Positions 27,829-36,655 of a stretch of DNA of 64,000 bases are shown here, piece after piece. A program made the position numbers and the translations under genes. The notes beneath the pieces were generated by a model, which was given only the letters and a program-made list of their open reading frames with translations, ran no database searches and was not told the origin of the DNA. Location: the NCBI GenBank assembly GCA_951813075.1, contig OX638343.1, forward strand, positions 2,167,999 to 2,231,998, read 5' to 3'. Numbering within the stretch: the stretch's first letter is position 1; the number at the start of each line of letters is the position of its first letter. Origin of the DNA: Arenicellales bacterium (GTDB taxonomy: Bacteria; Pseudomonadota; Gammaproteobacteria; Arenicellales; JAJDZL01).

Positions 27829-28290
27829 TCAATTACCCAAGTCTCCCAATTGAAAGGTCAATTTGTTAGTTGTCGATTCCATTACTTTCAATCTATCGGG
27901 GTTGATCAGAGAAATACTAACGTTTCCTGTCAGTGATATTTCCTGAGTATCCTCATAGTATTTTCCGTTGTTTGCCACAAGCACGCGTTCAAATCCTTTC
28001 GAGTCAGTTTGTGATACTCGGGGTTTAATCAAATCACTGTGACCTTTCTCAGGAAACTGTAACAGACTGTCTGCTTCAATCGTATAATTTACTTCCGAAT
28101 CAGGTACTACGCCGTTGATCACGACATCCTGAATGACTCGGTTGCGTTGAAAAAAATCAGAATCATTCGATATTTCGCTGTCTTCCTGAATATTCAGGCT
28201 TGTAAAAGCAATCAGCCCAATTGCGACTAAAGAGGTCACAACAGCCAGCCTTCTCAGTCTTCCGCGCAGCAAATCCTGGGGTCCACTCAC
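27829..28290 (-). CDS. lptC: LptC, LPS export inner-membrane protein
   Basis: 153 residues, shorter than the roughly 190 of E. coli. One N-terminal membrane helix (V-V-T-S-L-V-A-I-G-L-I-A-F) is followed by an OstA-like domain (L-T-G-N-V-S-I). It links the LptBFG pump to LptA. It is the first gene of its operon here, as kdsD and kdsC are absent upstream. It is divergent from mlaF, 54 bp away. Confidence 0.88.
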   Translation of the reverse strand: MSGPQDLLRGRLRRLAVVTSLVAIGLIAFTSLNIQEDSEISNDSDFFQRNRVIQDVVINGVVPDSEVNYTIEADSLLQFPEKGHSDLIKPRVSQTDSKGFERVLVANNGKYYEDTQEISLTGNVSISLINPDRLKVMESTTNKLTFQLGDLGN

Positions 28291-28344
28291 ATTACATCGT
28301 AGTATCGCTCATCGAAACTAAACACCCACCCAATTAATAATCCG

Positions 28345-29151
28345 TTGTCGGAATCAAGTAAACCTATAGTTTCAATCGAAGAAGTTGGTTTCTTCTTCGG
28401 CGAGAAGGAAATCTACGCTAATGTTAGCATAGAAATACCTCTTCGTGGTATCAGTGTAATTATGGGACCGAGTGGTTGTGGCAAGTCCACGCTACTGAAC
28501 ATGATTTGCGGAAGGCTTCGCCCAAGCAGTGGCAATATCAAGGTTTTCGGCCAACACGTTCCAAATCTGAATGAACATGATCTTTTTCGGCTGCGCCGAA
28601 GAATGGGGATGATGTTTCAGTCCAATGCTTTGCTTACAGATCTGAGTGTATTCGAGAATGTAGCATTTCCTCTGCGTGAGAACACCGACCTGCCTGAGGA
28701 ACTGATCCGAAATCTTGTGCTGATGAAACTCGAGCAGGTGGGTATGCGTGGCACACAGGCACTGATGCCATCAGAACTGTCGGGCGGCATGTCACGTCGC
28801 GTCGCGTTGGCGAGAGCGACTGTCATGGACCCGGAATTACTGCTTTACGATGAGCCCTTTACCGGATTGGACCCGGTTTCTCTGGGGGTGATCACAAAAC
28901 TTGTCCGGGAGTTGACGGATGCTTTGAATACAACCTCCATTGTGGTGACGCACGATGTCGAGGAGGGACTGAGTATCGCGGACTACGTTTACTTGCTTGG
29001 AGATGGTGTACTGCTGGCAAGCGGAACCCCGAAAGAATTGCTGGCAAGTTCTCAACCCGAGGTGAGACAGTTCCTGCATGGCCTGCCCGACGGGCCGGTA
29101 CCGTTTCACTACCCAGCCAAAGACTACCGAGGTGACTTGCTTGAACGCTAG
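28345..29151 (+). CDS. mlaF: MlaF, ATPase of the phospholipid-trafficking ABC system
   Basis: 268 residues from a TTG. Walker A is G-P-S-G-C-G-K-S-T, signature L-S-G-G-M-S-R-R-V, Walker B L-L-L-Y-D-E-P-F-T-G-L-D-P. The variant signature GGMSRR and the C-terminal tail are typical of MlaF rather than of amino-acid importers. With MlaE it energises lipid movement between the membranes. mlaE overlaps its end. Confidence 0.92.
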   Translation: MSESSKPIVSIEEVGFFFGEKEIYANVSIEIPLRGISVIMGPSGCGKSTLLNMICGRLRPSSGNIKVFGQHVPNLNEHDLFRLRRRMGMMFQSNALLTDLSVFENVAFPLRENTDLPEELIRNLVLMKLEQVGMRGTQALMPSELSGGMSRRVALARATVMDPELLLYDEPFTGLDPVSLGVITKLVRELTDALNTTSIVVTHDVEEGLSIADYVYLLGDGVLLASGTPKELLASSQPEVRQFLHGLPDGPVPFHYPAKDYRGDLLER

Positions 29152-29935
29152 TTTCCTCACAAACTGGATACGCTTAATCGGGTCGACGTCGTTGGGAGTT
29201 GTGGAGCGGCTGGGTTACGCGGTAATTTTTCTTTTACGGTGCATTGTCCGATTCCCCAAACTCATCATGCGGCCCTCAATCATTGTTCAACAGTTGTACT
29301 CGGTCGGCGTCCTGACGGTCGTGATCACAATTGTTGCTGGTGCTTTCGTGGGTATGGTTCTGGGCTTTCAGGGATACTACACTTTGGTCGATTTCGGTGC
29401 TGAAAGTTCGCTAGGGCTAGTCGTTGCCTTGAGCCTTACTCGGGAACTCGGACCGGTTCTATCCGCCTTGTTATATACAGGTCGCGCCGGGTCGGCGCTC
29501 ACTGCCGAGATCGGCCTGATGAAAACCACCGAACAACTCGCTGCGCTTGAAATGATGGCGGTCAATCCGATCCAGCGAGTCATCGCCCCGCGTCTATTGG
29601 CTGGCATCATTACCGTGCCGCTGCTGTGCGCGATGTTTACCTTTGTCGGCATACTCGGCGGGTATTTCATTGGCGTGGTGCAGCTCGGAGTCGATTCGGG
29701 TGTTTACTGGTCGACAATCAACGATGGCGTGGACCTTTATCAGGATGTCGTGAATGGAATGATCAAGAGTGTTGTATTCGGAGTGATCGTAACCTGGATC
29801 GCGGTTTTCGAAGGTTACGACTCCTATCCGTCAGCCGAAGGTATCAGCAGTGCAACAACACGGACGGTGGTATCGGGTTCTCTGGCGATTCTGGGAGTTG
29901 ACTACATACTCACCGCGCTGATGTTCAGGTTCTGA
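29141..29935 (+). CDS. mlaE: MlaE, permease of the phospholipid-trafficking ABC system
   Basis: 264 residues from a TTG at 29141, which has GAGGTG about 6 nt upstream and overlaps the mlaF stop; the frame opens earlier but inside mlaF. Five to six membrane segments, with the family segment S-L-T-R-E-L-G-P-V-L-S-A-L-L and A-L-E-M-M-A-V-N-P. It normally works with MlaD, but mlaD, mlaC and mlaB do not follow here. Confidence 0.92.
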   Translation: MNASFLTNWIRLIGSTSLGVVERLGYAVIFLLRCIVRFPKLIMRPSIIVQQLYSVGVLTVVITIVAGAFVGMVLGFQGYYTLVDFGAESSLGLVVALSLTRELGPVLSALLYTGRAGSALTAEIGLMKTTEQLAALEMMAVNPIQRVIAPRLLAGIITVPLLCAMFTFVGILGGYFIGVVQLGVDSGVYWSTINDGVDLYQDVVNGMIKSVVFGVIVTWIAVFEGYDSYPSAEGISSATTRTVVSGSLAILGVDYILTALMFRF

Positions 29936-30032
29936 TTGAGAAGAGTCCGGCAAGCGAGCAAATGCTGTGTGTCGCAGAATTCGTCCAAACGACACTGCGG
30001 GAATCTCATGTTTCAGTCAAGCAGCTAATCTC

Positions 30033-32093
30033 ATGGCAGTCCGTACACGTCGAGAAAAATCAAACTTCATTGTCGAGCTCGACAATCCTCCAGTTAATGC
30101 GATAGGACTGGCTGTACGCAAAGGTCTGCACCAAGCACTTGAAAAACTCAAGTGCCACAAAGATGTGTCGCGAGTGATACTGATTGGAAAAGGTGACGTA
30201 TTTGCCGCGGGTGGAGACCTGAAGGAATTCGACTTGCCGCCGGTTGCGCCACATTTGCCGGATTTGATCGCGCAGATCGAGGCGTCGGAAGTACCATGGA
30301 TAGCCGTTATCAACGGAACTGCACTGGGAGCAGGTTGTGAACTCATACTTGGCTGCAGTTACCGAATCGCGGTACCGAATTGCCAGGTCGGATTTCCAGA
30401 GGTGACGTTTGGCGTGGTACCGGGTTGTGGCGGTACTCAGCGGTTACCGAGATTGATTGGTATTGAAGATGCGATTGCGCTGATATCACAAGGCAAACCA
30501 ATTTCATCCGGAAAAGCGTTGGCGATTGGTCTTATCGATATGATTTCGGAAGACCCGCTGGCGACAGCAATCAAACTCAGTGATTCGACAATCCTGAATG
30601 CGAAGAACATCTGTCAAATGCCCTCGCCGAGAGTGACACACGGAGCAATCAAGGTCAGTGGGAAAAGCGTATCGCGAAATTCCGATCTTGTCGCTCCGAA
30701 AAAGGCGATTGAACTTGTTCTGAAATCTGCCGACGTACCGCTTGCTGAAGGTTTGAAATTAGAGCGCGAGACATTTTACGAGTTACACTCAAATGAACAG
30801 GCTCGTTCGCTTCGGCATGTAATTTTCGCAGAACGAAAAGCAAATTCTGTGCAAATTCCGATTCTTGATGCTGAATCCAGTGATCATGTTGCGGTCATCG
30901 GTGGTGGAGCGATGGGTTCGGGAATTGGTTATGCGCTGTTGAGTGCCGGTTATCGTGTGACAGTCATTGAATCTGATTCCGCGTCGAGTGAGCGAGCGAG
31001 TTCAAATGTACTCAAGCTAATCGACGCTGGTATCAAGCGCGAATACATTACACAATCGGATGGGCTGAACTATCGCGCCAGGCTCAGAACCAGTTCTGAT
31101 TACGCGGAAATTGCGGACGCATCTGTAGCAATTGAAGCGGTATTTGAAGATATGCAAGTCAAAAAGTCCGTCTTCGCGATGATGGAGACAAGCGTCGCAG
31201 ATTCCGCGATTCTGGCATCCAATACATCTTATCTCGACCTCAACGAAATTGCGGGTGTTGTTGAAGATCCGTCTCGTGTGGTTGGCCTTCACTTCTTTGC
31301 GCCTGCCCATATCATGAAACTGTTGGAAATCGTCCGCGGTGATGCCACTTCGCAGCGAGCGCTTGCAGCAGGGTTTGCCATAGCTCGACGATTGCGCAAA
31401 GTGCCTGTACTTGCGGGTGTTTGCGACGGGTTTATCGGGAACCGTATTCTGTCCCGATATCGGGAAGCCGCCGATTCACTGTTGTTGGATGGCGCATTAC
31501 CTTGGGAAGTGGATCAGGCGATGGTAAATTTCGGTTATCCAATGGGACCCTATGAAGCGCAAGACCTTTCGGGGCTTGACATCGCTTATGCAAACCGACG
31601 CCGCCAAGATGCGACACGCGATCCGGACCGCCGATATGTATCAATAGCAGACAAAATGGTCGAAAATGACAGGCTCGGAAGAAAATCGGGACTTGGTTGG
31701 TATCAGTACTCAGCGTCAGGTCAGAAGCAAATCGATGGGCGAGTTGAGGCTTTGATACTGCAAGAATCCAGACGTGAGGGGGTAAGTCGTGTTGAATACT
31801 CTCCGAATGAAATCCAGCAGCGTCTGCTGTCAGCCATGATTAATGAAGCAGCGGATATCCTGCAGGAGGGCATTGCACAATCAGCCGCCGATGTCGACTT
31901 GGTCACCATATTCGGCTACGGATTCCCGCGCTGGCGAGGTGGTCTCATGCACTATGCCGATTACGTTGGTATCGGCAAAATTCTGACCAAATTGGAAAAT
32001 CTTCAGGAAGAAGATTTTGTCGCGTGGAAGCCGAGTCAGGTTCTGTATCAGTGTGTCGCCGAGAATCTGAACATTTCCGACTATCGCAGATGA
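30033..32093 (+). CDS. FadB/FadJ-type enoyl-CoA hydratase / 3-hydroxyacyl-CoA dehydrogenase
   Basis: About 686 residues from the ATG at 30033. The N-terminal hydratase domain has the acidic pair in G-A-G-C-E-L and F-P-E-V-T-F-G-V-V-P. The NAD domain has G-G-G-A-M-G-S-G-I-G, the catalytic His lies in G-L-H-F-F-A-P-A-H, and the C-terminal 3HCDH domain is duplicated. It performs the hydration and oxidation steps of beta-oxidation. Convergent with a PcaF-type thiolase and near boxBC, it could convert 3,4-dehydroadipyl-CoA to 3-oxoadipyl-CoA; that assignment is inference. Confidence 0.9.
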   Translation: MAVRTRREKSNFIVELDNPPVNAIGLAVRKGLHQALEKLKCHKDVSRVILIGKGDVFAAGGDLKEFDLPPVAPHLPDLIAQIEASEVPWIAVINGTALGAGCELILGCSYRIAVPNCQVGFPEVTFGVVPGCGGTQRLPRLIGIEDAIALISQGKPISSGKALAIGLIDMISEDPLATAIKLSDSTILNAKNICQMPSPRVTHGAIKVSGKSVSRNSDLVAPKKAIELVLKSADVPLAEGLKLERETFYELHSNEQARSLRHVIFAERKANSVQIPILDAESSDHVAVIGGGAMGSGIGYALLSAGYRVTVIESDSASSERASSNVLKLIDAGIKREYITQSDGLNYRARLRTSSDYAEIADASVAIEAVFEDMQVKKSVFAMMETSVADSAILASNTSYLDLNEIAGVVEDPSRVVGLHFFAPAHIMKLLEIVRGDATSQRALAAGFAIARRLRKVPVLAGVCDGFIGNRILSRYREAADSLLLDGALPWEVDQAMVNFGYPMGPYEAQDLSGLDIAYANRRRQDATRDPDRRYVSIADKMVENDRLGRKSGLGWYQYSASGQKQIDGRVEALILQESRREGVSRVEYSPNEIQQRLLSAMINEAADILQEGIAQSAADVDLVTIFGYGFPRWRGGLMHYADYVGIGKILTKLENLQEEDFVAWKPSQVLYQCVAENLNISDYRR

Positions 32094-32131
32094 CGTGACA
32101 GTGATATTTCAGAATATCTTGGGAGATACCG

Positions 32132-32153
32132 CTTGGTGGCACGTATAACCAAG
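32132..32153. terminator. Hairpin between the convergent fadB-like and pcaF genes
   Basis: CTTGGT and ACCAAG pair across a 10-nt loop in the 61-bp gap between the two stops. The stem is short and no clear T-run follows. Confidence 0.35.
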
Positions 32154-32154
32154 A

Positions 32155-33348
32155 TCAGATCTTTTCGATCGCGATGGAAATTCCCTGACCCACACCAACG
32201 CACATTGTTGCCAGCGCGATGTCACCGGAACTTTTCAATTCGAGAGCAGCACTGCCTGTAATGCGCGCGCCAGACATACCAAGTGGGTGTCCAAGTGCGA
32301 TCGCACCTCCGTTAGAATTGACATGCTCGGCGGCATCGTCGATGCCCAATTGACGAAGGACCGCAAGCGCCTGACTTGCAAACGCCTCGTTCAATTCGAT
32401 CACACTGAATTTCTGCGGAGTCAATTTCAGGCGCTCACACAGTCGGCGGGTTGCTGGTACAGGACCTATTCCCATAATTCTCGGAGGCACCCCGGCACAA
32501 GCACCGCCGAGTATCCGGGCTATCGGTTTCAGATCGAATTGGCGGATCGCCGCTTCACTCGCGACAAGTAACGTAGCCGCTCCATCGTTGATGCCGGAAG
32601 CGTTACCTGCGGTAACACAACCGTTTTTCCGAAAAAGCGGCGGCAATGCATTCAGTCTCTCAAGCGTTGTATCACGAGGATGTTCATCTTTACTGATAGA
32701 AATGGATTCGGTATTGCGCTGTGGGATCTCAATAGATACGATTTCCGTTGCGAGTCTCGCTGCAGCACAATTGGCTCGAGTTTGACTTCGTAGTGCGAAC
32801 GCATCCTGATCTTCACGGGTAATCGAAAATTCTTCGGCAACATTTTCCGCCGTCTCCGCCATCGAGTCGACTCCGTATTGCTGTCTGATAGCCGGATTGA
32901 CGAAGCGCCAGCCCAAAGTCGTGTCGTATATCTTTGCATTGCGCGCAAACGGCTGAGTTGCTTTCGGGATGACGAATGGGGCCCGGCTCATACTCTCGAC
33001 TCCACCGGCGATGACCAGATCAAGTTCACCAGTTCGAATTGATCGGGCCGCTGTGATTATTGCATCCATTCCAGACCCACAGAGCCGATTGATTGTGGTA
33101 CCAGGAACAGTGACCGGAATACCCGCAAGCAATAGCGCCATTCGAGCAACATTTCGGTTGTCTTCTCCGGCTTGGTTGGCGCAGCCTAGAATCACTTCAT
33201 CTATCTTTGTAGGGTCCAGGTTGGCATTGCGCTCAATCAGCGCTTTTAGCGGAATTGCACCGAGGTCATCGGTTCGAACGCTGGAGAGGGCACCGCCGAA
33301 TCTACCGATCGGCGTGCGGATGTAGTCACAGATAAAAGCTTCTGGCAT
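32155..33348 (-). CDS. pcaF: 3-oxoadipyl-CoA thiolase (PcaF/PaaJ type)
   Basis: 397 residues. The N-terminus (A-F-I-C-D-Y-I-R-T-P-I-G-R-F-G-G-A-L) and the segment G-C-A-N-Q-A-G-E-D-N-R-N-V-A-R-M are hallmarks of PcaF/PaaJ rather than of general FadA. The nucleophilic Cys is in N-R-L-C-G-S-G-M-D; the base motifs are N-S-N-G-G-A-I-A-L-G-H-P and C-V-G-V-G-Q-G. It splits 3-oxoadipyl-CoA into succinyl-CoA and acetyl-CoA, the last step of aromatic routes including the box pathway. Confidence 0.92.
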   Translation of the reverse strand: MPEAFICDYIRTPIGRFGGALSSVRTDDLGAIPLKALIERNANLDPTKIDEVILGCANQAGEDNRNVARMALLLAGIPVTVPGTTINRLCGSGMDAIITAARSIRTGELDLVIAGGVESMSRAPFVIPKATQPFARNAKIYDTTLGWRFVNPAIRQQYGVDSMAETAENVAEEFSITREDQDAFALRSQTRANCAAARLATEIVSIEIPQRNTESISISKDEHPRDTTLERLNALPPLFRKNGCVTAGNASGINDGAATLLVASEAAIRQFDLKPIARILGGACAGVPPRIMGIGPVPATRRLCERLKLTPQKFSVIELNEAFASQALAVLRQLGIDDAAEHVNSNGGAIALGHPLGMSGARITGSAALELKSSGDIALATMCVGVGQGISIAIEKI

Positions 33349-33575
33349 TGATATTTTGGACTCCGGTTGAGGTGATTATTCTGTTGTAACGCAAAAATAA
33401 TCCCATTGATTCAGCCGTTCAGTGCGAAGTGAATTCATCGGGCTGACTTTCTCAACAGTGCGGTTATATGGAAATTTGTTGCTTTAATGCAGGGAGTTAT
33501 AAACTTGTGTTGGGAAACAGCAAATTTCAGAATTGCTTTCTATTGTAGATAAATCGAAATAGAAGGTCGAAACAG

Positions 33576-33985
33576 ATGGCGAAGAACGCGCCCGGAAATA
33601 CTGAAAGAAAGGGAATATTCCTACTGGAACCGGCTGAGAATTTACCGGACGACGAATCTGTCAGGAAGTGGCTGTAAGACATTATCTGGCCAAAAGGCAG
33701 ATAATGCCGGAATTGCGTCGGCAAGAGCACCCATGAATGTTCGAAAGCGAAGATGCTGTATCGATGTCAGGGCTGTTCCAAGTATCTCAGTATCAGAACG
33801 GGCACGGTCTTGTCGGGCTCAGCCATTTCGTTAAAGAAGTGGTTTTTGAAATTTATGTGAACCTTACCGCGCTCAAGGCTGCTTAAAGTACAAAACTGCA
33901 TCGCAATCTGGGCATTAGTCGAAGATCTGTCTGATTCCTGTAGCAAAGGATTCATAAGGCATTAGCCGAAAAGGGTAATGCGGTG
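33576..33985 (+). pseudogene. Decayed IS1595-family transposase (N-terminal remnant)
   Basis: Translation from the ATG at 33576 gives M-A-K-N-A-P-G-N-T-E-R-K-G-I and then F-P-like D-D-E-S-V-R-K-W-L, a typical IS1595 transposase start, with stops interrupting it. It continues through a zinc-ribbon remnant (Y-R-C-Q-G-C-S-K-Y-L-S-I-R-T-G-T-V-L). After a frame change it reads Y-V-N-L-T-A-L-K-A-A and S-T-K-L-H-R-N-L-G-I-S-R-R-S-V. At least five in-frame stops and one frameshift are present and the catalytic C-terminal half is missing. Terminal inverted repeats were not found. It lies between pcaF and the ABC importer. Confidence 0.8.
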
Positions 33986-34408
33986 ATGTTCCCTGGTCCC
34001 CCATTCTTTCTATTATCCGAATAACTGGCTATAGGAATCGGAAAACGCCATCGACCCATTCAACCGCGCATTTTTTCATAGTCGCATCAGCGGACGATAA
34101 ATCCCCGGATTGGAACACTTCGCTGAGTTACCTATAGTTCCTATCGGATGCATCCCGGGAGATATCTTGAATCAATCTAGAATTTCTTTAAACATTTTGC
34201 AAGACACGACAATTAGACTCTATACTAAATTCCAAAGAGGATGAGATACACGTAACAAAATTATGGCAATACGCAATCTCCGATTGCAGTATTTTCTGCC
34301 ATCTACGATAACGTATAAAAATATTTCCCAGTATGGCAAAACGAGTAAGATGAATAAATCTTCGTTGATACTTGGAACTACCGCTTTCCCGCTGATTGTT
34401 GAGCTGTC
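33986..34408. other. Intergenic region before the Pot-type ABC operon
   Basis: About 420 bp following the transposase remnant. It contains a plausible sigma-70 promoter (34197-34226) and a 20-codon open frame (34350-34412) that ends on the permease start. The part before 34190 may be further decayed insertion-sequence DNA but shows no clear motif. Confidence 0.4.
34197..34226 (+). promoter_or_regulatory. Candidate sigma-70 promoter of the Pot-type ABC operon
   Basis: TTGCAA and TATACT are spaced by 18 bp, about 180 bp before the first permease start. Match and spacing are reasonable; no other strong candidate is seen in the gap. Confidence 0.45.
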
Positions 34409-34412
34409 GTGA
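34350..34412 (+). CDS. Possible 20-residue leader peptide overlapping the permease start
   Basis: An ATG at 34350 opens a 20-codon frame (M-N-K-S-S-L-I-L-G-T-T-A-F-P-L-I-V-E-L-S) whose stop TGA lies inside the GTGATG start of the permease. Such an arrangement permits translational coupling. There is no strong ribosome site before the ATG, so it may be chance. Confidence 0.25.
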   Translation: MNKSSLILGTTAFPLIVELS

Positions 34413-35266
34413 TGTGGGTTAGGTGGTGGATACTGCTCATCCCTCCTTTGGTCGTTGGTTTCACCCTGGTTGCCGCATCGCAGTTCATCTTTCTACGAGT
34501 CAGCTTCTTTCAGGATCTCGGCCTTGGACGCATCGGCGATGAGGTGGTTATCGAAAACTATGTACGATTCTTGACCGATGGATTTTATCTCAAGATTCTG
34601 TGGGTTACAGTCAAGACATCAGCGCTTGCGGCGCTGTCGACACTAATCCTGGGATTTCCAGTCGCCTATCTCATTGCACGAATGCGGTCCAGCTGGTCCA
34701 TGATTCTGCTGGCCGGAATTGTCGTCTCAACATTCGTCACCATCGTGATCAAGGTTTACGGCCTGATCGTCATATTTTCTGCCGATGGCTTGTTTAACCA
34801 GACGATGCTCAAGCTTGGGTTGTTTGACAGGCCGTTCTCAGTGTTTGGCAACGAAACTGGAGTGGTAATCGGATTGATGCACTTTACGCTTGGATTTGGT
34901 GTTCTGCTACTCTACAGTATCATTCAAACGATTCCAAGTTCGTTGGAATCCGCTGCGCAAATTCATGGTGCCAGTCGCTGGCGGGTCTACTATCGTGTAA
35001 TTTTTCCGCTCTCTCTGCCCGGAGTTACAGCAATGCTCCTAATGGTTTTCAATATGTGCATGGGGGCATTCACATCAGCGGCTCTGCTCGGAGGTGGACG
35101 CGTTTTCACGCTTCCTGTGATGATCCAAAGGATTGTCATGATGGACATCAAGTACTCAATGGGTGCGACGATCGCCGCGGTACTACTGTTTTCGGTGATT
35201 GTAATTAACGTTCTGTCCATTTATTTGTTGCGGCGTTTGCGCGCCGCTCATCTCGTAATGGTCTGA
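34409..35266 (+). CDS. ABC transporter permease, PotB-like
   Basis: 285 residues, six predicted membrane helices, and the permease EAA loop E-S-A-A-Q-I-H-G-A-S-R-W-R-V-Y-Y-R-V-I-F-P-L. It belongs to the spermidine/putrescine-type (family 1) permeases. It starts GTG-ATG at 34409 and precedes a second permease, a binding protein and an ATPase, making a complete importer. The substrate is unknown; the setting among aromatic-degradation genes allows an organic acid as well as a polyamine. Confidence 0.87.
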   Translation: MMWVRWWILLIPPLVVGFTLVAASQFIFLRVSFFQDLGLGRIGDEVVIENYVRFLTDGFYLKILWVTVKTSALAALSTLILGFPVAYLIARMRSSWSMILLAGIVVSTFVTIVIKVYGLIVIFSADGLFNQTMLKLGLFDRPFSVFGNETGVVIGLMHFTLGFGVLLLYSIIQTIPSSLESAAQIHGASRWRVYYRVIFPLSLPGVTAMLLMVFNMCMGAFTSAALLGGGRVFTLPVMIQRIVMMDIKYSMGATIAAVLLFSVIVINVLSIYLLRRLRAAHLVMV

Positions 35267-35274
35267 TACTTTCC

Positions 35275-36138
35275 GTGAATATCTCACTTTACAAAATTCA
35301 AAAATTGATAGGTCGTTTCTTATTTGGGCTTTACTGTTCTTTTTCGTACGTTTTTCTTCTATCGCCCATTCTGGTCGTTATCGGCACGTCTTTGAACGGT
35401 CCGACAAAAAATGTTGAAGCGTCCTTCAAATTTCCACCTGAATCACTGTCGCTGTATTGGTACACCCAAATTCCGGAAGGGCAGATTGAAGCGCTGGCGT
35501 TGAGTTTCGCCCTCGCGACAGTAGCGTCACTGTGCGGTTGCCTGCTGGGCGTGCCCGCCGCGCTTGGACTGGTGCGCAGTAATGTTCCCGGAAAAGCATT
35601 GATAAGCGCGATTTTCCGTGCTCCTCTGCAAATTCCCGCGATCGTGACTGGCATTGCTTTCTTGCAGCTGTTTTACTGGATTGGTGACGTTACGGGATTT
35701 TATTGGCACGGTACTCTGGTAGGTCTCGCGATTGGTCATATATTTATCGCTACCCCATACGTAGTTGGAACGGTCACCGCAATTTTGCAGAGATTTGATA
35801 CGCGACTGGAGGAAGCCGCTGTTATTCACGGAGCAACACCGAGACGTGCCTTTTTCCGCGTTACGCTGCCAGTTATCATGCCTGGAGTCTATGCTGGAGC
35901 GCTTTACGCTTTTATGGTTTCATTCTCCGATGTTCCAGTTGCAATATTTCTGAGCGCTCCTGGTTTCGTTACTTATCCAGTCGAAATATTCTTTGCACTT
36001 GAAAACGATTTCGAACCCAGTCTGATGGCTTCAGCTACGCTGGTTATTATTACCTGTCTGTTCCTGCTGTTACTAGTTCAAAAAGTGATCGGCCTTGATA
36101 CGCTTCTGAAAGTCGGTGGATCTCGTGGTGCAAGTTAG
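35275..36138 (+). CDS. ABC transporter permease, PotC-like
   Basis: 287 residues, six membrane helices, with EAA loop E-E-A-A-V-I-H-G-A-T-P-R-R-A-F-F-R-V-T-L-P. It pairs with the preceding permease, 8 bp after its stop, from a GTG start. It forms the second half of the inner-membrane channel. Confidence 0.87.
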   Translation: MNISLYKIQKLIGRFLFGLYCSFSYVFLLSPILVVIGTSLNGPTKNVEASFKFPPESLSLYWYTQIPEGQIEALALSFALATVASLCGCLLGVPAALGLVRSNVPGKALISAIFRAPLQIPAIVTGIAFLQLFYWIGDVTGFYWHGTLVGLAIGHIFIATPYVVGTVTAILQRFDTRLEEAAVIHGATPRRAFFRVTLPVIMPGVYAGALYAFMVSFSDVPVAIFLSAPGFVTYPVEIFFALENDFEPSLMASATLVIITCLFLLLLVQKVIGLDTLLKVGGSRGAS

Positions 36139-36655
36139 TCAGCCATCTCAGATTTAAGTTCGTGTTCCTCGAATCTTTTTCGGAAAAGAACACACTCTCT
36201 CACAATGAAGATCAACCGGTCGGGCTTTGATGCTGCAAACTATCAGGATAGGTAACTCGCCGTTTACAATATTTGCAAAACCTGAATCCAATTCCCCAAT
36301 GTGCCATCGGGCATTGTTCGGATGCTCCAATAACCAAATACTACCGTGAATCAGAATTCTATAGCGTTGTTGAGGAAATCTTTCACCTGACTATGGATAG
36401 ACATCCAATATTATCACTCCAATCATTTACCACTGCCGAACAAAGTATTTCACAAATGTGGTAACTCTCCAACCCACGTTTATAATCGCCTAAATCAAAC
36501 AATGTCGAACGAAGTTTCGAAAGTGGGGAGAGACTAAAATGAATTATGCCTGATCATTTGTAGAACTGAACTGCGAATGTCCCGGTTTCCGAACCTCATA
36601 GACTGTAAAAAATAGAATATTTACTAAACAAATCAAAATACTTCAGGAGATGGAA
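36139..36655. other. Intergenic region between permeases and binding protein
   Basis: About 510 bp without an assignable gene. It contains a promoter-like element at 36470-36490 shared with the aryl-CoA ligase upstream region, and an AT-rich stretch before the binding-protein ribosome site. The gap suggests that the binding protein and ATPase have their own promoter. Confidence 0.45.
36470..36490 (+). promoter_or_regulatory. Promoter-like element shared with the aryl-CoA ligase upstream region (copy 1)
   Basis: The sequence fits CAACCCACnTTTAnAATC, with TATAAT as the likely -10 hexamer. The same pattern recurs at 39451-39471. No good -35 is seen at 17 bp, so an activator may be needed. Confidence 0.5.
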
